Source: Mesoplasma photuris ATCC 49581
GTDB lineage: Bacteria; Bacillota_I; Bacilli_A; Mycoplasmatales; Mycoplasmataceae
Direction: 5' to 3'
Assembly (NCBI RefSeq): GCF_000702725.1
Contig: NZ_JNJI01000002.1
Span: 124,001 to 188,000, forward strand
DNA length: 64,000 nt
This document shows positions 32,912 through 42,778 of the stretch, in pieces. How positions within the stretch are numbered: the first letter of the stretch is position 1; every line of letters begins with the position of its first letter. A program made the translations under genes and the position numbers. The notes under the pieces were generated by a model that was not told the origin of the DNA, made no database searches, and worked only from the letters and a program-made list of their open reading frames with translations.

Positions 32912-34789
32912 CTATATTATTTTACTAATTGTTTTAGTATTTACATAGATAAAAATTCTTTTATTTTCTGTTAAATTTCTATCTAATGAGTAAAAGTAAA
33001 TTTCTTCACCTTTTTCAGTAATGATTCTTCTCATTCTTTTATCAGCATAAGCGTTAGAATTTTTAATAAAACCAATAATTGGTAATTCATCTTTCTTAAC
33101 ATTGTCTGATGTTGTTTCTATTTCAAAAGGATTTAATAAAAATTTACCTTCTGTTTTTTGAGGTTCAATATTTGCATTTCAAAACCTGTTATTAACCTCC
33201 AAACGGTCATTAACTATCTTAAAATTTATTGTATTTGAGGTTAAATTAAATAAACTTTGGATATTTATATGTGGTTGTTCAATTAAGGTTTTTGGTGCAA
33301 TTGATCTTAAAACATTTTTAGCATCAATTGCATAAACTTCTTTGTTAATTTTACTAATAGTTTTAAAGTTATCATGTAACATCATGAAAGAAATATTTGG
33401 GTATACTGTATTTATTTTTTTGATCGCATTATTTAAGTGCTCTAAATCTTTTGAAGTTAAAAGATTCAACATATTCCAAAAAACAATGTTTGTTTTATTC
33501 ATATTAATAGCTTTTAAAATTTTGATATAAATCATATTTAATGACGAAATCTTAAATCCATTTTTTAAAAATCAATCGAATTTCATATCTAATTGTTCTA
33601 AGTTTTTTCCAGTTCATTCAATAGCTTGAGTAAAAGTAGAATGAATATCTTTTTTATACTGTTTTTTGATTTTATCATATTCTTCTATGTCGCTATAATT
33701 AACATTACCTGTTAATAATTTTTTATGATATTCGTGAATTAAAAAAGATATTTTACTTGCAACTTCTTCACCACGTTCATTAATTATTTTAAATAATTCT
33801 TTTTGCTCTTTAGTAAAGTCGTTTCTTTTATCTCTTGTAAATCTTTGTGCATTTAAATACTCTTTTTCAATATTAGATTGTAATTCCTTAGTGATATCAT
33901 ATTTAGAATAAAAAGTCTTAAATTCTTTTTTCAGTTGTTTATCAACTTGTTTAAATTTTCACTTCGCTTTTAAAATTTTAAATCTCAATTCATTTATATA
34001 AAAAGAAATAAATTTTAATCTTTTTTCTACCATGTACTTAGTTTGAATATATGAAAATTTCTTAGAGAATTTTCTTAAATATTTGTTACTTGATTTTGCA
34101 GCATTATATTCACACGTACAAGTATTTCTTAAATCGTTAAATAACGATACATTATCTCAAAGTAATTGATTAAAAATTAAAGCAGTTTCATTAATTTTAA
34201 TTTCCTCATAAAGTCTTGATTTTTCTCTTGTTAAAACTTGAATTTGAGGTGACAAGTCTTTAAAAATTTGAGGTATTTTTCGATCCCAATAAGTATTTAA
34301 TTCAAGTTTAAGTTGTTTCAAAATTTTCTTTTCAGGATTTGTTGTTTCATCAATAAAATTATTTATTGATGAATCTATTTTTACTCTCAATTTTTGATCA
34401 GTTAAATCATTTTTTGAATCAAGTATTGAAAGATAATCATATTTTTTGTCGATCGTTCTCAATCTAGCTTTTCGCAAAAATTTAGCATCAAATAAAAGTG
34501 AAGCCACTAAAATTATTTTCGATGGTATTAAACGTTCAAAAAAAGTGTCTGTTCCAATAAATTCAACACTTCTTTTAGCATATCTTTTGTTGACAACATC
34601 TAAATTATTTATTTGATATCTACCAGAATCAAATTTTTCTTTACCCTTTAAGACTTTCTTAAAAAATTTCATCTTTTCTTTAGAGTCAATAACAACATTT
34701 GCTGTTTTTCCATCAATAGTTTCTATATTTATTCCTAAGATAGGAGAATCTTCACTTTTAAATACTATTTTATCAATTTTGTAAGTCAT
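32912..34789 (-). CDS. ABC-type ATPase-like protein lacking the ATP-binding motifs
   Basis: This 625-residue protein follows the outline of an ABC ATPase, but the catalytic motifs are missing. The end of a P-loop helix, then Lys-Gly-Lys-Glu-Lys-Phe-Asp-Ser-Gly-Arg at 48-57, matches the usual Gly-x-x-Pro-x-Ser-Gly. The Walker A place (about 34-42) reads Asp-Ser-Lys-Glu-Lys-Met. Walker B is Ile-Val-Phe-Trp-Asn-Met at 435-440 instead of an acidic Asp-Glu, and the signature Leu-Ser-Gly-Gly-Gln is absent. A His at 472 in Met-Leu-His-Asp fits the H loop. A long charged coiled region (about 100-400) sits between. Trp 438 uses TGG. It leads the operon with DHH, tdk and prfA. Confidence 0.7.
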
Positions 34790-34835
34790 AATTCCTCCTA
34801 CTTATAATATATTTTATCATTCATATCTTTAAACA

Positions 34836-34860
34836 AAATAAAAAGGCATACGCCTTTTAA
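34836..34860 (-). terminator. terminator of rpmE
   Basis: On the minus strand AAAAGGC and GCCTTTT pair around a GTAT loop with T-rich sequence after. Confidence 0.88.
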
Positions 34861-34874
34861 TTATTAGTTTAAAA

Positions 34875-35156
34875 CTATTTTTGTTTTTTAGCGTTTTCAG
34901 CTTTTTGCGCTGCTGAATCTGATTCAGCTGATGCTTTAATAGCATCTTTTCTTGCAAATTTTGTTTTAAATTGTTCAACACGTCCAGCATTGTTTAAGAA
35001 TTGTTGGTTTCCTGTGTAGAATGAGTGACAGTTTGAACAAACGTCAATACGCACTTCTTCTCCCTTAGCAGTTCCACAAATAAATTCGTTTTCACAAGTT
35101 GTACATACAAATTTAGCTTCTTCGAAGTAATTTGGTTGAATATCTTTTTTTGGCAT
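34875..35156 (-). CDS. rpmE: 50S ribosomal protein L31 (zinc type)
   Basis: This 93-residue protein is L31, which bridges the subunits. The four zinc-binding cysteines are in Cys-Thr-Thr-Cys at residues 18-21 and Cys-Ser-Asn-Cys at 39-42, so this is the C+ type. His-Ser-Phe-Tyr-Thr-Gly-Asn-Gln and Arg-Val-Glu-Gln-Phe follow as in the family. The last 20 residues form an Ala/Lys-rich tail beyond the usual end. The gene has its own promoter and terminator. Confidence 0.96.
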   Translation of the reverse strand: MPKKDIQPNYFEEAKFVCTTCENEFICGTAKGEEVRIDVCSNCHSFYTGNQQFLNNAGRVEQFKTKFARKDAIKASAESDSAAQKAENAKKQK

Positions 35157-35212
35157 AGTCCCATTTTCCTTTACTATGTTCTCATATAGATACCTATATC
35201 AGTACTAAAAAA

Positions 35213-35218
35213 ATTATA
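35213..35218 (-). promoter_or_regulatory. candidate -10 box of rpmE
   Basis: A TATAAT on the minus strand lies 57 bases before the ATG. A weak TGTACA lies about 18 bases further up. The leader contains the small inverted repeat ATATAG-GTAT-CTATAT. Confidence 0.5.
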
Positions 35219-35245
35219 CATTATTTTTAAAAAAATTGTACATGC

Positions 35246-35269
35246 AAATAAAAAAGGCATAAGCCTTTG
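35246..35269 (-). terminator. terminator of fba
   Basis: On the minus strand AAAGGC and GCCTTT pair around TTAT with six T after. Confidence 0.87.
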
Positions 35270-35284
35270 TATTATTATTTATAA

Positions 35285-36190
35285 CTATTTTTTGATTTCG
35301 TTAGCTTTTCCTTTTGATCCAAATCATGTAACTAAGTTTTCGATTTCAGCTTCAATAGCGTCTGTTCCTGGTTTTAATAATTTACGAGGGTCAAATCCTT
35401 TTTTAACCATGTCTTGATCAGCACCTTTTTCAATGTATGCTCTTGTAGCTTTTTGGAATGCTAATTGTAATTCTGTATTAACGTTAATTTTTGAGATACC
35501 TAATGAGATAGCTTTTTTAACTTGCTCTTGAGGAACACCTGAACCACCATGCATAACCATTGGGAAGTTAATTTCTTTTTCAATTAAATCTAATTGTTCA
35601 AATGCTAATCCTTCTCAACCAGCTGGGTAAGGACCATGAATGTTTCCAATTCCTGCTGCTAAAAAGTCAACTTTTAAATCAACGATTTTACGAGCTTCTG
35701 CTGGATCTCCTAATTCACCTTTACCGATAACACCATCTTCTTCTCCACCAATAGTTCCGATTTCAGCTTCAACTGAAACTTCATATTGAGCTGCGAATTC
35801 AACAACTTCTTTAGTCATTTTGAAGTTATCTTCAAATGAATAATGTGACCCATCAAACATAACTGATGAGTAACCAGCTAAAATACATTCTTTTGCTGAT
35901 TCAACTGTTTGACCGTGGTCTAAGTGTAATGCAACAGGTACTGTAATGTCCATTTGTTCCATTAATGCATTAACCATAGCAACAACTGTTTTAGCTCCAC
36001 CCATGTATTTCATTGCACCTTCTGAAGTTGCGATAATAACTGGAGTGTTAGTTTTTTGAGCTGCTCCCAAGATTGCTTTTGTTCATTCTAAGTTATTTGT
36101 GTTAAAATGCCCAATTGCGTATTTACCTGCATAAGCAGCATGTACCATATTGTGAGCATTAACTAATCTATCACTGTAAATTTTTGCCAT
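35285..36190 (-). CDS. fba: class II fructose-1,6-bisphosphate aldolase
   Basis: This 301-residue glycolytic enzyme splits fructose-1,6-bisphosphate using zinc. The active-site motif Leu-His-Leu-Asp-His-Gly is near residue 92, Glu-Ala-Glu-Ile-Gly-Thr-Ile-Gly-Gly-Glu-Glu-Asp near residue 148, and the zinc-ligand/phosphate motif His-Gly-Gly-Ser-Gly near residue 220. The N-terminus Met-Ala-Lys-Ile-Tyr-Ser-Asp is typical. TGA Trp codons occur at the N- and C-terminal ends. It has a clear promoter of its own. Confidence 0.96.
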
Positions 36191-36222
36191 ATAAATATGT
36201 CTCTCTTTCTTTATTCTTATTA

Positions 36223-36251
36223 ATTATAGTAATGTTTGAAGATTTAATCAA
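36223..36251 (-). promoter_or_regulatory. promoter of fba
   Basis: On the minus strand TTGATT (36251 to 36246) and TATAAT (36228 to 36223) are 17 bases apart, 32 bases upstream of the start codon. This is among the best sigma-70-type promoters in the window. Confidence 0.8.
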
Positions 36252-36274
36252 TCAATATTTAGATATTGAGATAA

Positions 36275-37867
36275 TTACCCTTTAATTATCGCTTCAACGA
36301 ATCCTTTAAACAACGGATTTGGTTTATTTGGTCTTGAAGTAAATTCGGGGTGATATTGAGAAGCTACAAAGAATTTATTTGAAGGAATTTCAATAACCTC
36401 AACTAAGTTTTTTTCTTCATAAATACCTGAAAATACAAATCCTTTTTCTTCAAATAATTCTTTAAATTTATTATTAAATTCGTAACGATGTCTATGTCTT
36501 TCTAATGCAATTTCTGAATTATATAAAGCTTGTACTTTTGTTCCTTTGATCAATTTGGCAGGCATTTTTCCAAGACGTAAAGTTCCACCTAAATTATGTT
36601 GATCAATTCCTGAAATATAATCAAAAATCGGTGATGAAGTTAAATCATCAAACTCTGTAGAATTGGCATCTTTCATTCCCAGAATATCTCTTGCAAATGA
36701 AATTGTAGCAATTTGCATTCCTAAACAAATTCCTAAGTAAGGTACGTCATTTTCACGAGCAAATCTTGATGCTAACATCATCCCTTCAACTCCACGATTA
36801 CCAAATCCACCAGGTACTAAAATTCCTTTTGAATTTTTCAAAATTTCTTTATAGTTTTCTTCAGTAATTTCATCAGCTTGAATTCAATTTATTTTTAAAT
36901 TTTTATTGAACTCTCAACCAGCAATTTTCAATGATTCAATTACAGATAAGTAAGCATCACTTAACTCGATATATTTACCAACGAATGAAACTTCAAATTC
37001 TTCAGTTGATGATTCAATTTTTTTAGTGAAATTTTCTCATCCAGAAATATCTGTTGCATTTGTTTTTAAATTTAAATGATCAATGGCAATTTTGTGTAAA
37101 TTTTGTTTCATCATCGCTTCAGGAATTTTATAAATTGAATCCATATCAATAGCTTCAATAACATTTTCAACTGGAACGTTACAGAAAAGAGATATTTTAT
37201 CTCTTAATTCTAATGGGGCTGATTTATCTGATCGAGCAACAATCACATCTGGTTGAATTCCTAAACTTAGTAATTCTTTTACAGACATTTGAATTGGTTT
37301 TGTCTTATATTCTTTTGAAGCTGATAAAAATGGTAATAAAGCCACATGAATGAACATTACATTATCTTTACCTTGCTCCATTCTCACTTGACGTAAGGCT
37401 TCAAAGAAAGGTTGTGATTCAATATCACCAACTGTGCCACCAATTTCTGAAATAATAATATCAGCTTTACTATTTTCTGCGGCTCCATAAATTTTTGATT
37501 TAATTGCATCTGTAATATGAGGCACAACTTGAACTGTTTTTCCACCTCAATCACCACGACGTTCAGCATTTAAAACATCCATGTAGATTTTTCCTGATGA
37601 AGTTGATGAAAATCTAGAAAGATTTTCATCGATAAATCTTTCATAATGACCCAAATCTAAATCGGTTTCGGCACCGTCATCGGTTACAAAAACCTCACCA
37701 TGTTGATAAGGACTCATTGTTCCTGGATCAACATTTAAGTATGGATCAAATTTTTGCATGAAAACGCTTAAACCACTATTTTTAAGTAATGTTCCTAATG
37801 AACTAGCTGTAATTCCTTTACCAAGTCCAGAAACAACCCCTCCTGTTACAAATATATATTTTGACAT
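36275..37867 (-). CDS. pyrG: CTP synthase
   Basis: This 530-residue enzyme makes CTP from UTP with Gln as nitrogen donor. The synthase half starts [16 protein letters not shown] (residues 3-18). The glutaminase half has Leu-Gly-Ile-Cys-Leu-Gly-Met-Gln with the nucleophilic Cys near residue 380, and the His-Pro-Glu triad near 505. Length is normal. Trp codons such as the one after Arg-Gly-Asp are TGA. A strong hairpin ends about 24 bases before the start codon, which suggests control by attenuation. Confidence 0.97.
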
Positions 37868-37884
37868 AAATCCTCCTTTTTTAT

Positions 37885-37929
37885 AAATAAAAATAGTTGT
37901 TAAAACACTGTTTTTACAACTATTTTTGG
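37885..37929 (-). terminator. strong terminator-type hairpin just before pyrG
   Basis: On the minus strand AAATAGTTGT pairs with ACAACTATTT, and inside that AAAACA pairs with TGTTTT, so nearly the whole segment is one long stem, followed by T-rich sequence. Its T run is about 15 bases before the pyrG ribosome binding site, leaving no room for another promoter with a normal leader. It may be the terminator of the upstream gene and at the same time an attenuator of pyrG. Confidence 0.8.
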
Positions 37930-38036
37930 GTCTTAAAAATTAACACATCTTTTGTTTTAACATTAGATGTAATTACAATATCTAAATCGATTTCAATCAC
38001 GGATGTGATTTTTGTAATATTTGTTAATCTATTCAT
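37920..38036 (-). CDS. possible small protein or leader peptide, 38 residues
   Basis: An open frame of 38 codons begins 11 bases after the HD gene stop and ends inside the hairpin before pyrG. It reads Met-Asn-Arg-Leu-Thr-Asn-Ile-Thr-Lys and contains no Trp. No Shine-Dalgarno sequence is obvious, and there is no family I know. The fit between two features suggests that it could be translated after the HD gene, or act as a leader of pyrG, but it may be a chance frame. Confidence 0.35.
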   Translation of the reverse strand: MNRLTNITKITSVIEIDLDIVITSNVKTKDVLIFKTQK

Positions 38037-38047
38037 AATATTTAATT

Positions 38048-39259
38048 CTATACTATTTCTTTAGGAAATAAATATTTTTTAATAATTTTGCTGCCATTAA
38101 TATCATCAATTGAATTCTTAAGTAATGTAAGTTCTGAAAGCGGTTTTATGCTACCATCTTTATCTTCGATATAGATTGTTTCGTCTTTTCCAGACTTGGC
38201 ACTATCTTTATAGATGTTTAATTTTTTAGGAGTTGAATCAATAAAATAATATTTAAGAACAAATCCTGCATTTGTAATTTTTGACTTCAATTTAGATGCT
38301 GTGATTTCATCAGCTTCTCTTAAAACAAATAAGTCTCTATTCAAAATTCTTCTTGATAAATCACTTAAGATTGAATCGCTATCTAATGTGCAAATTTTAA
38401 AAATATCATACATAGTATAATCATCAAACTTTAGATAATCACTTACTGAAAGCTTTTCACCATTTAATATTGGACCGAATAATTTTAAAACTCTAATGTC
38501 AAAAAAATCATGATTCAAATTATATAAATCTTTGACTCTTTCAAATCAAGTAAAAAACATAGCATCAAAAGTGATTGAAAGTTTATGGTTATAAACTTGA
38601 CGATACATGTGATATCTACCTAGCAAATATGATTCAATTGCAAAAATTGATTTTTTGTTAAAAACAATTTTGTCATCAACAATTTTTGAATTTCTAACAA
38701 TTCAGTTAATGTCTAAATTTGCATAACTTACCCCACAGCTGTAAGAGTCTCTCATTAAATAGTCTAGTCGATCAGCATCTAGTTGGGAACTAACTAATAA
38801 ATTAATTACTTTATTTGGATGTTTACCATTTATAACACTAACAATTTCTTTTGGATCAATTTCATGTTTTTCTAATATTTTAAAAATGTTTCCCTCTTTA
38901 TTTAAAATAATTTCTGCTGTATATTGTTCGTGATTTACACCAGTAACTTTTTCAAAAGTATGTGAAAAAGCACCATGTCCCAAGTCATGCATCAATCCTG
39001 CTAATTTAACTATCAACTTATCATGATCAGATATTTCTTTCATTCCTTGAGATTCTAAAAATAATGAAACAACATGATAAACTCCCACTGAATGTGAAAA
39101 TCTATTGTGTGTTGCACTTGGATAGGCAAATTGAGCACCACCAAGTTGCAAAATTCTTCTTAATCTTTGAATTTCAGGAGTGTCGATGATTTCTCATACT
39201 ACTTCATCATTTACTCTTATGTCACCATGAACACTATCTCTAATTACTTTTTCAAACAT
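38048..39259 (-). CDS. HD-domain phosphohydrolase (dGTPase-like)
   Basis: This 403-residue protein is related to deoxyguanosinetriphosphate triphosphohydrolases and SAMHD1-type enzymes. It starts Met-Phe-Glu-Lys-Val-Ile-Arg-Asp-Ser-Val-His-Gly-Asp-Ile, a hallmark of the family. It then has Arg-Phe-Ser-His-Ser-Val-Gly near residue 53, His-Asp-Leu-Gly-His-Gly-Ala-Phe-Ser-His near residue 88, and Leu-Asp-Ala-Asp-Arg-Leu-Asp-Tyr. The metal-binding HD pair is intact. It probably degrades dNTPs; the natural substrate is not known. An AGGAC site precedes the start. Confidence 0.92.
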
Positions 39260-39310
39260 TTTAGTCCTCCATATTATATTTTAAGTATATATTATTTGTT
39301 TAACAAAAAG

Positions 39311-39330
39311 AAAAAGAGTATTTCTACCCC
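39311..39330 (-). terminator. terminator of gltX
   Basis: On the minus strand GGGGTA and TACTCT pair (two G-T pairs) around a GAAA tetraloop, followed by TTTTTC and more T. The TAG stop of gltX lies in the hairpin. Confidence 0.65.
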
Positions 39331-40778
39331 TTTACTGTTTGAATGTTTTTTAACACTTGGTTTTTACCTAATAATCAAATCACATCAGCTAATGACGGTC
39401 CATGTTCTGATTTAGAAGCATATATTCTGATTGGCATAAATAAATTTTTACCTTTTACATCTGCTTCAATACCAGAAGTTTTGATAACTTCTTTAATTTG
39501 ATCAACATTTCAATCTGACAAACCATTAATTTTAGATTCAAAAATATTAATCAAATCGATATGACCTTCAAGTTCTTTTAATTGTTGTTGTGATTCTTCA
39601 GTTAAAGTAATATCATTGAAAAATAAATCAAGATGATCATTGATTTGGTTACCAAATTCAATTTCTTTTTTAAACAACATCAACATTGTGTTTAATCAGT
39701 TAGTTTCTTTATTAGAAATATCATATTTAGTTTGATCAATAAATTGTTTAATAAACACAAGATAATCTTCATCACTCATTTTTTTCATATATTGAGAATT
39801 TATTCACTTCATTTTAACCATATCAAAAGTTGATGGTGATTTTGAAAAACGATTTTCATCAAACATATCAATTAGTTCTTCTTTTGATAAAATTTCTTTT
39901 TCGCCTTTTGGTGATCATCCTAATAAAGCAATGTAATTAAACATAGCTTCTGGTAAATAACCTTGTTTTCTATATTGTTCGATAAAGAACAAAGAGTTAC
40001 CACTTCTTTTTGATAATTTTTTACCTGTATCATCAACGATTAAAGTTAGGTGACAAAATATTGGATATTCTCATCCTAAAGCATCAAAAATCATCATTTG
40101 TCTTGGAGTGTTAGAAATATGTTCTTCACCACGAACAACGTGAGTGATTTCCATATCATAATCGTCAATTACAACTGCGAAATTATATGTAGCAATTCCA
40201 TTTGTTTTTAAAATTACAAAATCACCCAAATCTTTTGCATCAAAAACAACTTCACCACGAACAATATCGTTAATTGTTCATGATTCATTTTCAGGAACTC
40301 TAAATCTGATTAAGAATTCTTTTCCTTCAGAAATTAATTGGTCAACTTCTTGATCAGATAAATTTGAACATTTTCCATTATATTTAGTAGCAACAATACC
40401 TTTTGCAGTTTGTTCTTCGTAATCTTTTTCTAAATCTTCAGAAGTACAAAAACATTTATAAGCTTTTTTTTCATTAACTAGTTTGTTTGCATATTTAGCA
40501 TATACATCAAATTTTTGAGATTGCATATATTTACCATATTTTTCATTACCTGGATTGTAAATAGATTCGTCTGGGATAATTCCAATTCAATTTAAATTAT
40601 CAAATTGTGATTCAATAGCTCCTTCAACATTTCTCGCCATGTCAGTATCTTCAATTCTAACAATAAAATCACCGTTATAATGTTTTGCAAACATATAACT
40701 CATTAATGCTGTTCTTGTATTACCAATATGTAAAAATCCTGTTGGTGATGGTGCATATCGTAATCTGTATTTGTTCAT
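39324..40778 (-). CDS. gltX: glutamyl-tRNA synthetase
   Basis: This 484-residue class I enzyme charges tRNA-Glu. [11 protein letters not shown] at residues 10-20 is the HIGH region and Lys-Leu-Ser-Lys-Arg near residue 250 is the KMSKS region. The C-terminal part is the helical anticodon domain. Many Trp codons are TGA. Whether it also charges tRNA-Gln cannot be told here. It lies after the yfcC-type gene and a terminator. Confidence 0.97.
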
Positions 40779-40821
40779 AAAATCTCCTATTTGTTTTAAA
40801 TATTATAATACTTTCTTTTCA

Positions 40822-40848
40822 AATAAAAAAATGGAATAATCCATTTTT
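40822..40848 (-). terminator. terminator of the YfcC-type carrier gene
   Basis: On the minus strand AAAATGGA and TCCATTTT pair around a TTAT loop with further T. Confidence 0.87.
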
Positions 40849-40854
40849 CATTTA

Positions 40855-42618
40855 TTAAGCAACGAAACTTGGTGCGCCCAGTTCTTTTGCTAATGCAACG
40901 TTTAACATTAATGACCCAATTATCATTAGGAAAACTACTATTAAAGGTTTTCACATTGTTTTTAAGTAAGTTAAGTAATCTATTTTCGCAACTTGTAATC
41001 CTCCGACCAACGGAGTTGACATTGGACTGAATAAGTTTACAAAACCATTTGCTAACACGAATGCTAAGATAGCACCAGTTGCTAATCCAGGAATTGCTAC
41101 TAAAACTGTTTCTCCAGCAGCATTTACTGATTCAGTAGAAACGATTGGCACAATTAATGGGAAAACTAGTGTTGCAAATCCCGATGTTGATGGAATTAAG
41201 AATGAAATTCCAACAAAGAAGAAGAATAAGATTAAGATTTTTACATAATCATTATCAAATGATGATATAGAATTTTCTAATCCTGCAGTAATTAAGTATT
41301 TTAAGTTAGAAGCATCTAATCCCGCTGCAACTCCTGCTGCAACAGAAATAACTAACACAACTCCTACGAAGTCAGCTGCTCCATTCATGAATTCTTTCAT
41401 GAATCCTTTTTCACCCATACCATTAATAACTCCTAATACAATCGCAGCAATTAAGAAGAATGAGGCTACTTCTGGTAAATAACCTTCATTAATTCCAAAT
41501 CCAGGAATAATTCCTGAAATGAATCATAAGTGTTCATCTGCTCAAGCTGCAGCGTTTTGGAATTGTTCTTCCATACCCAATAATGAACCTCAGTTAATCA
41601 AGTAAACAACCATCAATATAAATGATAGGAAGAAAACAATTAATGTTAATTTTCTTTTTCATGTCATTTGAATTGTTTCGTTTGTTTGAGATAAGAAAAA
41701 TGCATTATCTTTTTCTCTTGTTTGAAAAACAACAGATAATTGTGGGTTTCTTTTTACTTTTCTAGCATACATCATAGTAAACGCAATACCCGCTGCTGTA
41801 AATAATGTTCATACAAGTACTCTCATGATTAAACCATCACCGATTGATAATCCTGTAATACCATTTTCTAATAAGTTTTGAATAGCAATTGATACTGAGA
41901 ATGGACATAAAGTAGCTGCCATAGCTCCAAGTCCAACTCCTCCAAAAATAACTAATAGAGAAGTGAATGTATCAAATCCAGCCATTAATAATAACGGGAT
42001 ACAAACTGCGTAAAATGCGATTGACTCTTCAGCCATACCTTCAACTGATCCCATGAATGAGAAAAATGTAAATAATGGAATAATCGCGTAAATTTCTTTA
42101 CCTTTTAATTTCATTGTAATACGTTGTGCCATACCTTCAAGTGCTTTTGTAGATATAACAACAGTAATGAAAGCACCAATCATTAATATGAAAATAATGA
42201 TTTGTACTTGATTCATGAATCCTTTTATTGGAAGCATAAATATATCTGCTAAACCTAGTGCTTCAACACTACCAATAGTTGTTGGGCCACCATCTGTGCC
42301 AGGTATTTCAACTTCGATACCAAGGTTCCCTAGTATCATAGTAATAAATACTACTATTGCAACAATCACCATCAAAATAGTAATTGATGATCACATTTTC
42401 TTTTTACGTTTTTTACGAGCTTTGTTTGTAAGTTTGTTTTCTTCAACAGCTCCCGTTTCAGCAATCCTTTGTCGGACTTCAGCTGCGGCCATATTTAGTT
42501 TTTCAATGTTCTTGGCCTTCATTGGATTTTCTAATGCATCCGATTTTTCTTCTTCAGCAATTTTATAATAAATGTCTTGCAACATTTCGGTCAGTCTTTC
42601 AACTTTGCTATTGTCCAT
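40855..42618 (-). CDS. YfcC family C4-dicarboxylate/amino acid anaerobic carrier-like transporter
   Basis: This 587-residue membrane protein belongs to the YfcC/DcuC-like group. After a charged, non-membrane stretch of about 75 residues ending in a basic run (Lys-Ala-Arg-Lys-Lys-Arg-Lys-Lys-Lys), about 12 hydrophobic segments follow. Two re-entrant-type motifs are Gly-Gly-Val-Gly-Leu-Gly-Ala-Met-Ala-Ala-Thr and Pro-Ser-Thr-Ser-Gly-Phe-Ala. The family carries arginine/ornithine, dicarboxylates or related solutes; the substrate is unknown. The start at 42618 follows AAAGGA. It ends with two TAA codons in a row. Confidence 0.88.
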
Positions 42619-42720
42619 AAGGATTCCTTTCAATTTTTGTATAATATTTCAATTATACCTATTATTTATAATAATAGTTTTTAAACACTGGTTTTTTTAA
42701 TATTTTTTTATTTATTTTGG

Positions 42721-42750
42721 TTGAAAAAAATTAAAAATAGTTGTTATTAT
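42721..42750 (+). promoter_or_regulatory. promoter of topA
   Basis: TTGAAA at 42721-42726 and TATTAT at 42745-42750 are 18 bases apart. The ATG follows 29 bases downstream with AGGAGG in between. Confidence 0.7.
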
Positions 42751-42778
42751 ATAGAATGTAGAAAAGTAGGAGGACTAT

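Noticed and set aside
42619-42633. TTG start five codons upstream of the YfcC-type gene
   Set aside because: AAAGGA sits between the TTG and the ATG at 42618 and serves as the ribosome binding site of the ATG.
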